Assembly (NCBI GenBank): GCA_001970955.1 | Contig: MPUH01000152.1 | Coordinates: 1 to 64,000 of the forward strand | From: Stentor coeruleus | Lineage: Eukaryota; Ciliophora; Heterotrichea; Heterotrichida; Stentoridae | Direction: 5' to 3' | DNA: 64,000 nucleotides | In this document: in pieces, positions 9,641 through 20,020 of the stretch | How the letters are laid out: every line of letters starts with the position of its first letter | Numbering within the stretch: position 1 is the first letter of the stretch | Translations under genes and position numbers: made by a program | Notes under the pieces: model-generated | The model's database searches: none | Told to the model about the DNA's origin: nothing | The model's input: only the letters and a program-made list of their open reading frames with translations

Positions 9641-10663
9641 TTATCTAGGTAACAATTTCCTAACTAATTCTTCTTGATCTGGTGTTAATTTGCTTGGTAG
9701 GTCGACTAAGAAAGTAACAAATAGATCACCTTTACTTGATGCAATATCATGATGAGGCATACCTTCTCCTGCAATTGTTCTTATATAATTTGGTTGTGTT
9801 ACACCTTTGTAATCAATTTGAACAACATGTCCATCAAGATGACTTATTTGTTTAGAATATCCTAGTAAAGCTTCTCTAAGTGTAAGTCGAACATTTGCAT
9901 ATAAATCATTTCCTTTTCTTGTAAACCTAGGATGATTTCTAACTTTTAGTATAAATATTATATCCCCAGGAAACCAATCAGGATTTTGTTCGCTTTGCCC
10001 AGAAAAAGTTATTGCAGATCCATTGTCCATCCCTGCTTCAATTTGTACATTAAATACTTTAATAGCATTTTGAACCTTTTGACCTCCACAAGTTGGGCAT
10101 TTTTCAGCAGCAAGCTAATTAGGAATTACAAATCCTCGACCTCCACATCTTTCACATTGAACTTGCATTTGCATGTTGAACCCAAACCCACCAACATTTT
10201 GAAGCCGTACTCCTTTACCTCCACAGCCTTTGCAAGGGATTGTTTTTCTATCTTTGGCTCCAGTTCCTTTACATTTTTTACATAGTTCATTACGTCTTAT
10301 TGATGTTTCTTTTGTCATCCCATTAAACACATCTTCTAGATCTACTTCAAGCTCAAATCTGTAATCAGGTCCTTTTCTTTTATTGAAATTACTTGGGTCA
10401 TTTACTCCTTCTTCACCATAAATATCATAAATCTGTCTTTTTGCTGCGTCCGAGAGTACATCATTAGCTTTTGTGATATCCAAATATTTTTGTCTTGCAG
10501 CCTCATCTCCTGGGTTTTTGTCTGGGTGATACTTTTTGCTTAAGCTCCTGAAAGCTTTTTTGATCTCCGTGTCATCAGCATCTGGGGAAACTTCTAAGAC
10601 TTCATAATAATCAATCGCCTTACATATTGAAGCTAGCCCTATCAAAATAACACTAAATTTCAT
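9641..10663 (-). CDS. ER-type DnaJ chaperone (ERdj3/DNAJB11-like)
   Basis: Joined from 10663-10130 and 10114-9641 around a 15-nt intron, giving 335 aa. Residues 1-16 look like a signal peptide (MKFSVILIGLASICKA). A J domain follows with HPD at 46-48, so it should stimulate an Hsp70 ATPase. There is no long Gly/Phe linker. The cysteine-rich region has CKKCKGTG, CKGCGGKG, CERCGGRG and CPTCGG. The C-terminal substrate-binding beta domains contain the usual GDIIFILKVRNHPRFTRKGN block. The intron falls between the third and fourth zinc motifs; unspliced it would end the protein at a TAG. There is no KDEL-like tail and no membrane segment. ER-lumen DNAJB11/Scj1 type is the best match, helping BiP fold secreted proteins. 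Upstream flanks of this gene and the divergent gene at 10778 share about 110 bp. Confidence 0.92.
10115..10129 (-). other. 15-nt spliceosomal intron in the DnaJ gene
   Basis: Sense sequence GTAATTCCTAATTAG, phase 0, A at position 10. Removing it fuses GGRGF to LAAEKCPTCGG and restores the fourth zinc motif. Confidence 0.93.
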
Positions 10664-10777
10664 TATACACGTGTTTAAAATAAAATCTTATAATAAACAT
10701 CATAAAACTTTCTTATCTTTTGAAAATATTCTAAACATAATTGAATATTAAAACTGCAGTTAAATTTAATTCTTAAC

Positions 10778-11473
10778 ATGGCTTTACGTGATACACCGTC
10801 TCCATCTCTTACAGATGCAAAAAAACAAAGAAAAAGACTAGAAAAAGATGCGATTCTTTTAAATAACCGGATACAACTTCTACAGATTGAAGAACAGCGT
10901 ACTTGGAAAAAAATTGAAGAAATGAAAAAACGTCAAAGAACCATGGAGGAAATCAGAAGAAAACATGAAGAAGCTGTAAAATTAAAACTAGACTCAGAAA
11001 GACGTAAAGAAGAAATCAAACAGGAAAATAATCATAAAATTGCAAAACTTAAAGAAGCGATTGAAAATGAAAAGAAAAAAAAACTGGAAACAATTCAAGA
11101 ATACAAAAAAAGAGCCCATGATGAAGTTAGAGAAATCAGAGATAGGAGTATGAGGGAAAAATATCAAATGTACACTGATTATGTTAAACAAAATCAAAAA
11201 AGATCAAACAGTGTTAAAATAGAGCATAAAAGACAAGCTCTTAGAACAAGAAGAAATGAAAAATTAAGAGAAGAAGAAAATAGGCAAGATTACTTAAGAA
11301 GAGTACAACAAGAAGAGAAACTTAAAAAGGAAATAGAAGAAAAAGTGATAGAAATGGAGATTCAAGAAATGGAACTTATTAAAAAACTACAAAACACTCA
11401 GCTTATGCAAGCAAAAACTTTATCAGAGCTTGAATCAGCGATAAAAAAAAAACCTATGTCAGCTTTAAACTAA
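10778..11473 (+). CDS. Highly charged coiled-coil protein
   Basis: 231 aa, almost entirely Lys/Glu/Arg-rich helix from residue 15 to 220 with heptad-like spacing of Leu and Ile, and no signal peptide or membrane segment. The start follows a G-poor leader. I do not recognise a named family; such proteins in ciliates are often cytoskeletal or basal-body parts, but nothing here proves that. It is head-to-head with the DnaJ gene and convergent with another coiled-coil gene whose stop is only 32 bp away. Confidence 0.8.
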   Translation: MALRDTPSPSLTDAKKQRKRLEKDAILLNNRIQLLQIEEQRTWKKIEEMKKRQRTMEEIRRKHEEAVKLKLDSERRKEEIKQENNHKIAKLKEAIENEKKKKLETIQEYKKRAHDEVREIRDRSMREKYQMYTDYVKQNQKRSNSVKIEHKRQALRTRRNEKLREEENRQDYLRRVQQEEKLKKEIEEKVIEMEIQEMELIKKLQNTQLMQAKTLSELESAIKKKPMSALN

Positions 11474-11505
11474 TTTTTACTAGTTTTTTAAGTTTATTAT
11501 ATGCA

Positions 11506-12480
11506 TTATGTATTAGGAAATCTTAAAGATGCTATCAAAGTTTCGAGTTTGTTAGAAACATCCTGATTATTTTCCGTAATTTTCGAACACCCTTCAAGTA
11601 TATCAATATTCGCTTTAGGTAAAGGGAATGAGAAATTTTCTGTTTCTTCTGAACTTTCATTTGACACTTCATCAATTCGCTCAATATCATATAAAGAAGA
11701 ATAAGTATCACTTATAGAAAATTCTTCAAAACTTTGGCTTTTCATATCGAGTCTGCTTTCAAGAACACGATTTTGATAATCAGTTAAAATAATACTCCCA
11801 ATAAGTTCATTTAAAACCACTGAGCATTCCATGATAATATTTTCTTCTTTCTTATTTCTCAAATCTTTCAATTGTTTATTTATTTGATTACTCGCTATTA
11901 GTAAACTTTTTTCTTTTTCTGTGATATCCAAAATTTTCTTTTCAAGCCCAGCATTAATTTCGGAAATCATGTTTTTTTTCTTGTTGGATAAAAGTATTTC
12001 TTTGTTTTTGAGTTCTTTTTCTTTGAATTCTATTTTTCTTTGTCTTTCTAGTAATCTTTTTTCTGTTTCTTCTTGTGCTTGTTCTTGTTCTTTTAAAGTG
12101 TTTTCCCAGTTTTCTAATTCTTTTTCTTTGATTTCAAGCTTTTCGCTCCAGATTTTGATTGAATTGCTTAGAGCTTCTACTTTTTCAAGTTTTTCTTTTA
12201 GTTCAGCTAAGAAAGTATTTAGTTCTGGGCTTTGTTTATTGAAGATTTTAGAAAAATCAGCTTTTGATGAGGATTTAGTTAGGTTATTGAAAAAATATTC
12301 ACAATTTGCTTTTGAGATTTCTGATGATCTGAGTCTACTCATAGAACTTGCATAAGAACTATCAGGTTTTATAGGGTTTATTGGGGACTGAGAGTTATTT
12401 CTTCGGATAAATGATTGAACTATTGCTTGACAAGAGTCAGGTGGGGGCTTTGAGTTGCTTAAAGAGTTTACTTTTTGCAT
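11506..12480 (-). CDS. Coiled-coil protein, Ser-rich N-terminus
   Basis: 324 aa. Residues 1-70 are Ser/Pro/Asn-rich and probably disordered. About 95-215 form a strong coiled coil rich in Glu and Lys. The rest is acidic with Ser runs, a likely phosphorylation target. No enzymatic motif. Family not recognised; a cytoskeletal or scaffold role would be inference. Its upstream flank on the minus strand and that of the gene at 12774 share about 290 bp. Confidence 0.8.
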   Translation of the reverse strand: MQKVNSLSNSKPPPDSCQAIVQSFIRRNNSQSPINPIKPDSSYASSMSRLRSSEISKANCEYFFNNLTKSSSKADFSKIFNKQSPELNTFLAELKEKLEKVEALSNSIKIWSEKLEIKEKELENWENTLKEQEQAQEETEKRLLERQRKIEFKEKELKNKEILLSNKKKNMISEINAGLEKKILDITEKEKSLLIASNQINKQLKDLRNKKEENIIMECSVVLNELIGSIILTDYQNRVLESRLDMKSQSFEEFSISDTYSSLYDIERIDEVSNESSEETENFSFPLPKANIDILEGCSKITENNQDVSNKLETLIASLRFPNT

Positions 12481-12773
12481 TTTGTATAATGATTGAAGAT
12501 ATAAATTTTTTAAAGTTTATTGAAGATGAGAATTATTTGTGGATTTCGAATTTTATATGCAAATTAGTAGCTTTATTTTAAAGATCATTATTCAAACCAA
12601 AAAATTCAATCAGCAAGAAAATCATAAAAACTCTAGATAATCAGGATAATATTTATCAAAATATCAAAATAAACAAAAATAACACATCATAATTTCATAA
12701 AATCTTATTTTCTATACACATAAAACTAATTTCAAAAAATCTCAAGATAAATAATATTAGTTATCTAATAATT

Positions 12774-13697
12774 ATGTCCAAGTTTGTCTGGGTTGATTTC
12801 AAAGAAAGTTTAGAAGAGAAAATGCCATGCTTACTCCTCTCAGGACTAATATTTGAGCTGATTATCCTTATAATTATGATAGTCTTCGAGTTCAACAAGG
12901 AATCATCAACAGATCTATTTTACTTATTTTCAATAATCATCTTAATGCTAAGCACTATATACTTTGCATGGCATTCAATAGTTAAAGAAAATGCTTTTGA
13001 ACTTATAGCTTTCATAGTAATGTCATCAATCCTAAATTTTCATGGTATCTATCAAGCAATTACTGACTTAGAAATAACTTTTCTTCATTGGTTATCAATA
13101 GCAACATTTAGTTTTGTCCAGCTTTTTTACTATTTTGCTTTTTATTTTGTTTACAATCGATTTGGTTGGAGAGCTGTTAATGAAATGAATACAACAAATT
13201 TAAAATTGATTAAAGCGTATAAATTATATGAAACTTTTATGTCTACTTTGAAACTTGATTTTTTATTATATTTTATGACAATTGCAATGTTTATTTATTA
13301 TGTTCTTATAGATTGGTCATCTTTTAATATAATTGGTGTAAGTATTGGTGTTGGGATATTTATTTCTTTAGTTAATATGTCAATAATAGGATATTGTTCG
13401 GTAAAGGCTATATAGGTTAAAGGGGAAAAAGGTATTCTTATGATTATTTATTTGATAATTTTACCTTTTGGAGAAGTACTGAAGATTTTTATGTTGATAC
13501 AGGTAGCTTTGAGTCCTGGAAGAGATATTGATGATTTTATATTTATTGAAGCAGTGGTTATTGCAGTAATTGATTTTATTATTTGCTTTATCATGATGGT
13601 TATTGGGATACTTTTGAAAATACATTTTAATATAGGTTTAAAACATATGATGAGAAAAAATATAGATTCACTGCAGAAACCAATAATAAGTAAGTAA
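12774..13697 (+). CDS. Multi-pass membrane protein
   Basis: Joined from 12774-13400 and 13416-13697 around a 15-nt intron, giving 302 aa. Hydrophobic segments lie near residues 22-40, 47-65, 72-90, 100-130, 158-178, 182-205 and, in exon 2, around 218-235 and 250-275, so 7-8 transmembrane helices. There is no signal peptide; the first 20 residues would face the cytosol. The intron interrupts a loop: after splicing the sequence reads GYCSVKGEKG. No channel or transporter signature is recognised, so the function is unknown. Without splicing, TAG would truncate it after the sixth helix. Confidence 0.87.
13401..13415 (+). other. 15-nt intron in the membrane-protein gene
   Basis: Sequence GTAAAGGCTATATAG, phase 0, A at position 10. 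It links the two open frames 12774-13400 and 13416-13697 in one reading frame. Confidence 0.92.
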
Positions 13698-13856
13698 AAT
13701 ATAAGTGTGAATATTTAATAAGAATTAAAAAAAATATATACATAATAAAAACTAACATTTATATCATTCTTAAAAGACTTTTTTCCTATTTTCCATATTT
13801 AAATTTTCTAAACTTGTCATAATTTTTTTCTTCTAATATTATAATTAAAAAGTATT

Positions 13857-15347
13857 ATGAACGATAAGGAAATTGATGTTGAAATCTTGAGTATCGTCCA
13901 TAACAGTACTAAAGGTGATATTCTTTGTTATATATATGCTGACAATAACTTACTTGATGCTGTAACATTAACAGAAGATGTTTACGAGCCGGCAATTACA
14001 ACATTACCATCTTATCCAGATCAAGTTATACAAATAATAGCAAAAGACCTTTTAAGAAGTCAGCCAATAGGTACAGTTCAATTTAATCTTGGTTTATTAT
14101 TAGAATCATCAGAACCTGTAATTTTACCTATGAATTCAACGCTGATTGAGTTTATTCCTGTTGAAATTTCAAAACCTTATATACAATTAAAATGGTATTC
14201 AAAGGATATTGTACCTAAACATTCAGAGAATTTTTTAGATAAGACTGAAGATAATGATGTTTATAAAGCCATGCAAAGTGAACTTGAAATTGAAAAGTGG
14301 AAAAATAAAGGACTTAAACAACTGAGAGAAGAAATGAATATGAGTGAAATGGCTCGTGTTACCGCAGTGCAAAAACTTCAAACTGTTGTGGAAGAATATG
14401 AAAAAGAAATATCTTCATTAAAAAAACAAATCGGGTTCAATCCTTATGAACAAATCCTGACTCAACAAAAACAAGTCGAAGAAGAGTTTTTCTCAGCCGT
14501 CAACGAATGGAAAAACAAAGAAAAAGAGTATATCGAAAACATAACCTTACTTGAAGAAGAAAAATATCAACAAGATCTCGAAATTTCTAAACTCAAAGCA
14601 GAAAACCATTTATCTAAACTCGAACTTGAAACAACAAAAAATCTTCTCAAAGTAGAAAAACTCAAAAAAGAACAAACAACCCAAGAAGAGCTCGCTTTAA
14701 AAATCAAAGTTCTCGAAGAAAACATTGAAGAAAAACAACGTGAACTAGAAATAAATAAAAAAATCACAAATGAAGCTTTAGAACAATTAAGTCACTTTCA
14801 AGTCCATAATACTTTTTTAAGATCTCATATTGAAGCTATTGAAGAAAAACTACAAGAATTTATTAAAGAAAGTCCTCCAGATATAGCCAGATTAGTACAA
14901 CATCATCTTGATGCTTTAGATATGCCTGTAAAAAGCACTCAAGTTACTGAAAATATTTTCAAAATCGAAAATGAAACTCTACATTTATATTTTGATAAAA
15001 ACGAACTTATGGCTCAGCAAGGTGGAAAAACTACAACTTTTATTGACTGGGTTCAAAAATTTAAATGGAAAAACAAAGCGACTCATAAAAGATCTAAAAG
15101 TGAAGATGCTAAAGTCCCACAGAAAGAACTTAGTACTCCTATTGAAGCTAAACTTGATATTGTACCTGAAGTAGAAATTGAACATGAAGAAGAGCCTCAG
15201 AAGAAATCTACTACCCCAGTCAAAACTGCTCCTTCAATAAAAATATTGAAAAAATCTCCATCAGGGAAAATAATAAGAAATTACTCACCGATCTTAAGTA
15301 AAAAGAAAACAACTAAGACTTTAGCCCAACTACCAAGAAATAACTAA
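13857..15347 (+). CDS. C2-like domain plus coiled-coil protein
   Basis: 496 aa. Residues 1-115 are beta-strand-rich and resemble a degenerate C2 domain (for example VIQIIAKDLLRSQPIGTVQF, as in the closing strands of C2 folds); the Asp set for calcium binding is not clearly present. About 145-345 is a long coiled coil. The tail (390-496) is basic and Ser/Thr-rich with KKSPSGK-like stretches. C2 plus coiled coil is common in ciliary transition-zone and vesicle-tether proteins, but I cannot name this one. No intron seen. The G-poor leader before the ATG supports this start. Confidence 0.8.
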   Translation: MNDKEIDVEILSIVHNSTKGDILCYIYADNNLLDAVTLTEDVYEPAITTLPSYPDQVIQIIAKDLLRSQPIGTVQFNLGLLLESSEPVILPMNSTLIEFIPVEISKPYIQLKWYSKDIVPKHSENFLDKTEDNDVYKAMQSELEIEKWKNKGLKQLREEMNMSEMARVTAVQKLQTVVEEYEKEISSLKKQIGFNPYEQILTQQKQVEEEFFSAVNEWKNKEKEYIENITLLEEEKYQQDLEISKLKAENHLSKLELETTKNLLKVEKLKKEQTTQEELALKIKVLEENIEEKQRELEINKKITNEALEQLSHFQVHNTFLRSHIEAIEEKLQEFIKESPPDIARLVQHHLDALDMPVKSTQVTENIFKIENETLHLYFDKNELMAQQGGKTTTFIDWVQKFKWKNKATHKRSKSEDAKVPQKELSTPIEAKLDIVPEVEIEHEEEPQKKSTTPVKTAPSIKILKKSPSGKIIRNYSPILSKKKTTKTLAQLPRNN

Positions 15348-15443
15348 GTTGTGATTATATAAATTACTATATAACAATTTTAAAACATAATCAACAATAG
15401 GAATGATATTTTCTTGAAATTAACCCACACATCATTTCTTACA

Positions 15444-16622
15444 TTATCTGCAATTTCCAGGCAATTTATTTACTAACATTCTTAAATGCTCTTCAACATT
15501 TAATAGACTTATCCTATCTTGTGGACTAGTTTCCCATAAGTTTTCTAATAATCCTTCAACTTCTGGAACTACTTCTATATATTCATCATCTCTCATAAAA
15601 GGTACATTCCTTGGAATCTCAGGTCTCTTTTTATAGAAGATAATATTTTGCAAATATTCTTCATCACTAATAATATTTCTCATGTAATTAAAAGGTTTTT
15701 GCCCAAATATCACAGCATATAGTATCATTCCCAAGGAATAAAGGTCTGATTTTTCTGATAAAGTATCAAGAAAAAAATCTGGAGGTGTGTATTGATAGCT
15801 CTTCTTTTGTCTTAGCCTTACAAGAACTATTCTTTCACAACTAGAAATGGCAAATGAACCAAGAGTTGCAAGTAAATACTGACCTTTAGCATGGAAATAT
15901 AGAAAAATTAGGCATATCTCTAAGCTAATTTCAAGCCTTTTTCTAATGAAACATTCTTCAAGCAGGACCTTTTTTTTAAGAGATGTCATTGGATTGTAAA
16001 GGAAAAAAAGAGTCCTACTTTTATTCAAAACTCCACAGAATTTCATGAGGGAATTGTGAGAATAGGTAAAAAATCCATCACGCTCATTTTGGAATTCTTC
16101 ATCTGAATCTTTAAAAGAAATTACCAGAAACGAATCTTGATTGAACTTACTTGTAAACTTGACTGATTTAAAAGAAGAGTTATCTTCAAGAATCTCCTGA
16201 ATGAAAGCATTAAATTTTATTGTCAAATTATCCTCTAAGAAACATATTTTTGTAAGATCATCTATATGCTGAGAAATATTAAACAATTTAATTTGCTTAT
16301 CAGGAGATGATTGATTTAGATCATCTTTAAGTAAAATAGATTGTTCTGGATTCTTTAAAGATTTTACAATTACCAATGAATCAGATGATTGTAGGTTTGT
16401 ATTTAACATTGAGTCTAGAAGTTGAACATATAAAAGGGGGTCTTTATTTTCAATAAAGGTATTGCTTATGTTACGATTTTGGCTTGATCTTCTCTTGGAT
16501 CTTAAGGTTTGTAGAATAAGCCCTACCTTGAATGAATAATAAGGATAACTTGATAACATATCATAAACAATATGAAAATCACCTTTGATAGATACAAGTT
16601 CGTAAGGCTTTTTCGAATTCAT
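15444..16622 (-). CDS. Protein kinase-like protein, probable pseudokinase
   Basis: 392 aa. The C-terminal 150 residues follow a kinase C-lobe: YTPPDFF stands at the APE position, then SEKSDLYSLGMILYAVIFGQ (helix F, conserved Asp and Gly), and the ending CEETSPQDR-like segment reads WETSPQDRISLLNVEEHL. The catalytic loop lacks HRDxKxxN: the stretch FHAKGQYLLATLGSFAISS replaces both HRD and DFG. No glycine loop or VAIK lysine is seen in the N-terminal half. So phosphotransfer looks impossible and a scaffold or allosteric role is likelier (inference). Stop and start are clean, so it is a maintained gene rather than a fossil. Confidence 0.75.
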   Translation of the reverse strand: MNSKKPYELVSIKGDFHIVYDMLSSYPYYSFKVGLILQTLRSKRRSSQNRNISNTFIENKDPLLYVQLLDSMLNTNLQSSDSLVIVKSLKNPEQSILLKDDLNQSSPDKQIKLFNISQHIDDLTKICFLEDNLTIKFNAFIQEILEDNSSFKSVKFTSKFNQDSFLVISFKDSDEEFQNERDGFFTYSHNSLMKFCGVLNKSRTLFFLYNPMTSLKKKVLLEECFIRKRLEISLEICLIFLYFHAKGQYLLATLGSFAISSCERIVLVRLRQKKSYQYTPPDFFLDTLSEKSDLYSLGMILYAVIFGQKPFNYMRNIISDEEYLQNIIFYKKRPEIPRNVPFMRDDEYIEVVPEVEGLLENLWETSPQDRISLLNVEEHLRMLVNKLPGNCR

Positions 16623-16958
16623 ATTATGAATTTATATCATCAATTTGAAATATATAATTTATCTCTTAGCAAAAAAATAAGCATTTCATTGTGTTTACAG
16701 AAATCTACCTTGTGCTAGTACTTAAATGGCTTAAATTTGATGTGAAAGGTATTTATAGCAAGCTTAGATCTTATAATTATCGAGTAAGGTCAATATATTT
16801 TCTTATATACTATTGCCTACAGTAAAATTACCTAAAAAATTGTGATATTTCTCGTTATACTTAGCATGAAATTTATCTTTGTGTGTTGAAACAAATAAAG
16901 TTAGTCACTACTGACAAAAATATTATTAAGAATAACTAAAATAACGATATGATATTAC
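16623..16958. other. Intergenic between minus-strand genes
   Basis: About 335 bp holding the upstream flank of the pseudokinase gene and the downstream flank of the radial spoke gene. No open frame or RNA gene seen. Confidence 0.4.
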
Positions 16959-19274
16959 TTAATCATCCTCATCATCATTATCAACAATACTCAACACCGG
17001 TATTTCTTCAGTTTTTTTCATATCAAAAGTAAGATCTTGCATTGTATGAGCTTTAAGTACCCAAGCAATTTTCTTTATAGTTTTATTCTTAACACAAATT
17101 TCCATCCCCTGATCCCATTTGCTAGTTAATTCAGCATCAACATTCTTTGCTAAATTATTATAAAGACCTTCCACAGTATCTTTACATATATCAATCATTA
17201 TAGGTCCAAAAGTTTTACTAGGATAAGTAGGTAATGGGGGTATATACTCAGTCATTTTCACAGGTTCTTCAATAACTTTCCCTTTAGTTGGTCTTTTTTT
17301 TTTCTTCTTACTTCCAGGTTGTTCATTTTCTTCAACTTGTTTCTTATACTCAATCTCTTGCATCATTTTCATACTTCTATAATTTATCAACCCTTCGGTT
17401 AATTGCATAGAATATTTCCATCCTTCTTTTAATAAGTTTTGAACCATATTTTTAGCATCTTCTACACTTTTACTGATTGGTAAATTGTATATTTCCAATA
17501 CCCAATGTTGATTATCAGGGGGCATTTCTACAACAGGGTTATCATTAATAATAACAATTTTCAAGTTTCTTGGGTTTTTTTCTTGTCTGTAAATTCTATA
17601 AGCAAGATATAATGGCATTATGTTTCCATTATCATCAGTTGAGAATTCTTCAGTTTTGATATTCCGTGAGTCGATTTTCTGACTAGTTTCAAAATCTGTT
17701 AGAAGATATTTAGCGTATTTGAACTCATTTGGAGTTGGTCTAACTGCATATGTGTATAAGAAAATATTATGAACTTCAGGAAGAAGCGAGTTAAGGGTTA
17801 GGATTAAGATTTCATCTGTTGAAGTTTTTTTAGTCAAATCTCTGCTATTTGGATTGATTTTAACACCTCTATAATTATCAACACATGAACTGTCAGCTGT
17901 AAATAAAAGATCTCCTGATTCTGAATAAAACTCAGCTAGGAATCCATATTTACGATGATCTTTTGGGGTATCTTGTATTGGATGATTGGCTACTGCAAAA
18001 CCTATTCTTTTTATATTATCAACTAAAAATGTTGGGTATTTACACCAATCAGGCTTGCCTTCTATAGGTTTTTCTTTAACAACAGAATCTTCTTCCCCTT
18101 CTTTTTTCTCAGGGTCTTTCAAAAGAATGCTATCTGAAAGGTTTTCAGGAAGTTCTTCACCTCTTAAAGTATAAGCTATACGAACTGTGAACTCAGAATA
18201 AAGGTAAAAGTCTGGGTTCATATATAAAAACCTAACAAATCGTTTGTTTTCTGAAGAATTTATATTCCTAATCTGTTCTTTTCTAGCTTTTTGTTTATGT
18301 TGTTTGACAATTTTTTCTCTTTTCCCAACCATTTGTCCTAAAGTATTATGACAGAGTTCATTAGGAATTCCATTTAAAGTTTTTTTTGCTTCAAGATAAT
18401 TTTCAGTTCCTTCTACAATATAAGGTAAGTACATATCTTCAAGTATCCGAAGTATATAATCAGGTTGTATTGTTGGATCTGTGAATTCTTCAATTACTAA
18501 AGGAAATAAAGGAGCTAAAAAATCTTTGGCTATATTCAAATTCTTGAACTTAGTAAGAAGATTACATGTTATCACATATTTCGATCTTGCGGCTTGAACA
18601 TCTAAATTTTTCTTATGTATTCTTTCAGCTTCTTCTTTTACCATATGCGCCCAAGCTTTTTCTTCTTCTATTTTCCGAGCTTTGTTTTCTACCTTAAACT
18701 GGTTCATAGCCATCATTTCAGACTCTTCTTCAACTTCTAAAAGTGCTTGTTCTAATGTTTTATTAGTCAAAACATTTAAAATTGGTTGCACTTCTATATT
18801 GAAATTAAAAAGATCCCCATCTTCTATTTGTGTACAAGCATCTCTTCCAGTTTTCTTTGGAATAAATTTTGGGTCTGGAGGTTTTGGAATAAAAGCATCT
18901 GTTTGTGCCTCAACTTCTGAATCATTAGGTTTTATATCTTTTTGATCTGTTAAGAAATATTGTAAATCTACTTCAATACGTCCGGTTGCTGCAGGGCGAA
19001 TATCATAAGGTGATTGTTTTGTTTTATTCTTTTTAAAAGCTTCTAATTGTCTTTTCATCATTTCTTCTTGGTTTTTTTCTCGTTCGTTTTTTAAGTGTAG
19101 TTCTTCTTGTTCTTGGGGACTTAAAACCGGGCGAATGTTGTGGATGTCATGGACGTGGCCTCGAAATACACGTTTGTCGTACATTAAATGCATTGACATA
19201 CGATCTTCTGGTTTGAATTTTTCAGATCTTGTTGTTACAACGCGAGGCTCGGAATTAAAAGAATATGCTGCCAT
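16959..19274 (-). CDS. RSPH3: Radial spoke protein 3 with long C-terminal extension
   Basis: 771 aa. The N-terminal third matches RSP3: HLMYDKRVFRGH near residue 30 (family NxMYDxRVVRGNT), then TGRDACTQIEDGDLFNF near 145 and EVQPILNVLTNKTLEQALLE, the spoke-stalk segment that includes the amphipathic A-kinase-anchoring helix. RSP3 dimers form the spine of axonemal radial spokes and anchor the spoke to the doublet. Typical family members have about 500 residues; here some 350 more follow. Residues about 410-590 (KRIGFAVANHP, GDLLFTADSSCVDN, LTLNSLLPEVHNIFLYTYAV, LYLAYRIYRQEKNPRNLKIV) resemble the TerD-type calcium-binding beta fold in order and pattern, a judgement by eye. The end is acidic (DNDDEDD). 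Confidence 0.88.
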   Translation of the reverse strand: MAAYSFNSEPRVVTTRSEKFKPEDRMSMHLMYDKRVFRGHVHDIHNIRPVLSPQEQEELHLKNEREKNQEEMMKRQLEAFKKNKTKQSPYDIRPAATGRIEVDLQYFLTDQKDIKPNDSEVEAQTDAFIPKPPDPKFIPKKTGRDACTQIEDGDLFNFNIEVQPILNVLTNKTLEQALLEVEEESEMMAMNQFKVENKARKIEEEKAWAHMVKEEAERIHKKNLDVQAARSKYVITCNLLTKFKNLNIAKDFLAPLFPLVIEEFTDPTIQPDYILRILEDMYLPYIVEGTENYLEAKKTLNGIPNELCHNTLGQMVGKREKIVKQHKQKARKEQIRNINSSENKRFVRFLYMNPDFYLYSEFTVRIAYTLRGEELPENLSDSILLKDPEKKEGEEDSVVKEKPIEGKPDWCKYPTFLVDNIKRIGFAVANHPIQDTPKDHRKYGFLAEFYSESGDLLFTADSSCVDNYRGVKINPNSRDLTKKTSTDEILILTLNSLLPEVHNIFLYTYAVRPTPNEFKYAKYLLTDFETSQKIDSRNIKTEEFSTDDNGNIMPLYLAYRIYRQEKNPRNLKIVIINDNPVVEMPPDNQHWVLEIYNLPISKSVEDAKNMVQNLLKEGWKYSMQLTEGLINYRSMKMMQEIEYKKQVEENEQPGSKKKKKRPTKGKVIEEPVKMTEYIPPLPTYPSKTFGPIMIDICKDTVEGLYNNLAKNVDAELTSKWDQGMEICVKNKTIKKIAWVLKAHTMQDLTFDMKKTEEIPVLSIVDNDDEDD

Positions 19275-20020
19275 AACTGCTTATTATGGCGGACTTTAGT
19301 TTTTGTGAAATTTGAATTATAATAAGAGAAATTAGGTAAGTTTTTAATTTTTTTTGGTAAGATAGCTTTTGGTTTTTAGGTTAGAAATTTACTTATGAAA
19401 TATGAATATCATAAAAAGGTACACTTGATAGTGTGCTGATAATATAAAGTTATGAAAATTTAATTATTTTATATATTTTATACTTCTTAATTTAAGTAAA
19501 AAATCTAAGTTTTTATACAACTACATATAGTTTTAACTACTCACAGTCGAAAATCATTTTCCTATTCTGAAGCAGCCAAAACCTAATATTTTTCTTTAGT
19601 ATTAGTTAGGAATTATCGCTTGACTATTGTCCAGCCCTTGTTAATATATTTTTCTTTAAATCCAAAGCATAACCACTATTATATTAGTCTACAATATCAC
19701 AAATACAGAAACTTTTTCCAAGCTAAAAATTGAGATAGCCAGGACTCGCACATAACCATTGCTAAAAAGCATAACATTAGTAAATATATTAACTACAATT
19801 ATAAATTTCATATAAATTATCTAAACATCATCATTCTTCCTTTTAATTTATTATTTACTTATATCAAATAACTAGCTTATAACAATCTACATCATTATCA
19901 ATACATTTCATCTACAAAAAAGGAACTTGGTCCCTAATCGGGGGACGATTTATTAATCTAATCTAATCAATACATTTCATATAACCCAAAACTATCTAAT
20001 CTATTTTCTTAATTACTAAT
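19275..20020. other. Intergenic, about 745 bp, no gene seen
   Basis: AT-rich; the first part is C-poor on the plus strand, as expected upstream of a minus-strand gene. It holds a short GC-rich hairpin (GTCCC, loop, GGGAC at 19930-19946) and a fragment at 19732-19765 that looks like part of a tRNA on the minus strand but does not fold as one. I see no supported gene. Confidence 0.4.

Noticed and set aside
19732-19803. tRNA 3'-half-like sequence on the minus strand (GTGCGAGTCC and a following possible acceptor strand).
   Set aside because: The T stem has a mismatch, the matching 5' acceptor strand is absent, and the would-be anticodon arm folds as a 4-bp stem with a 4-nt loop. At best a fragment.
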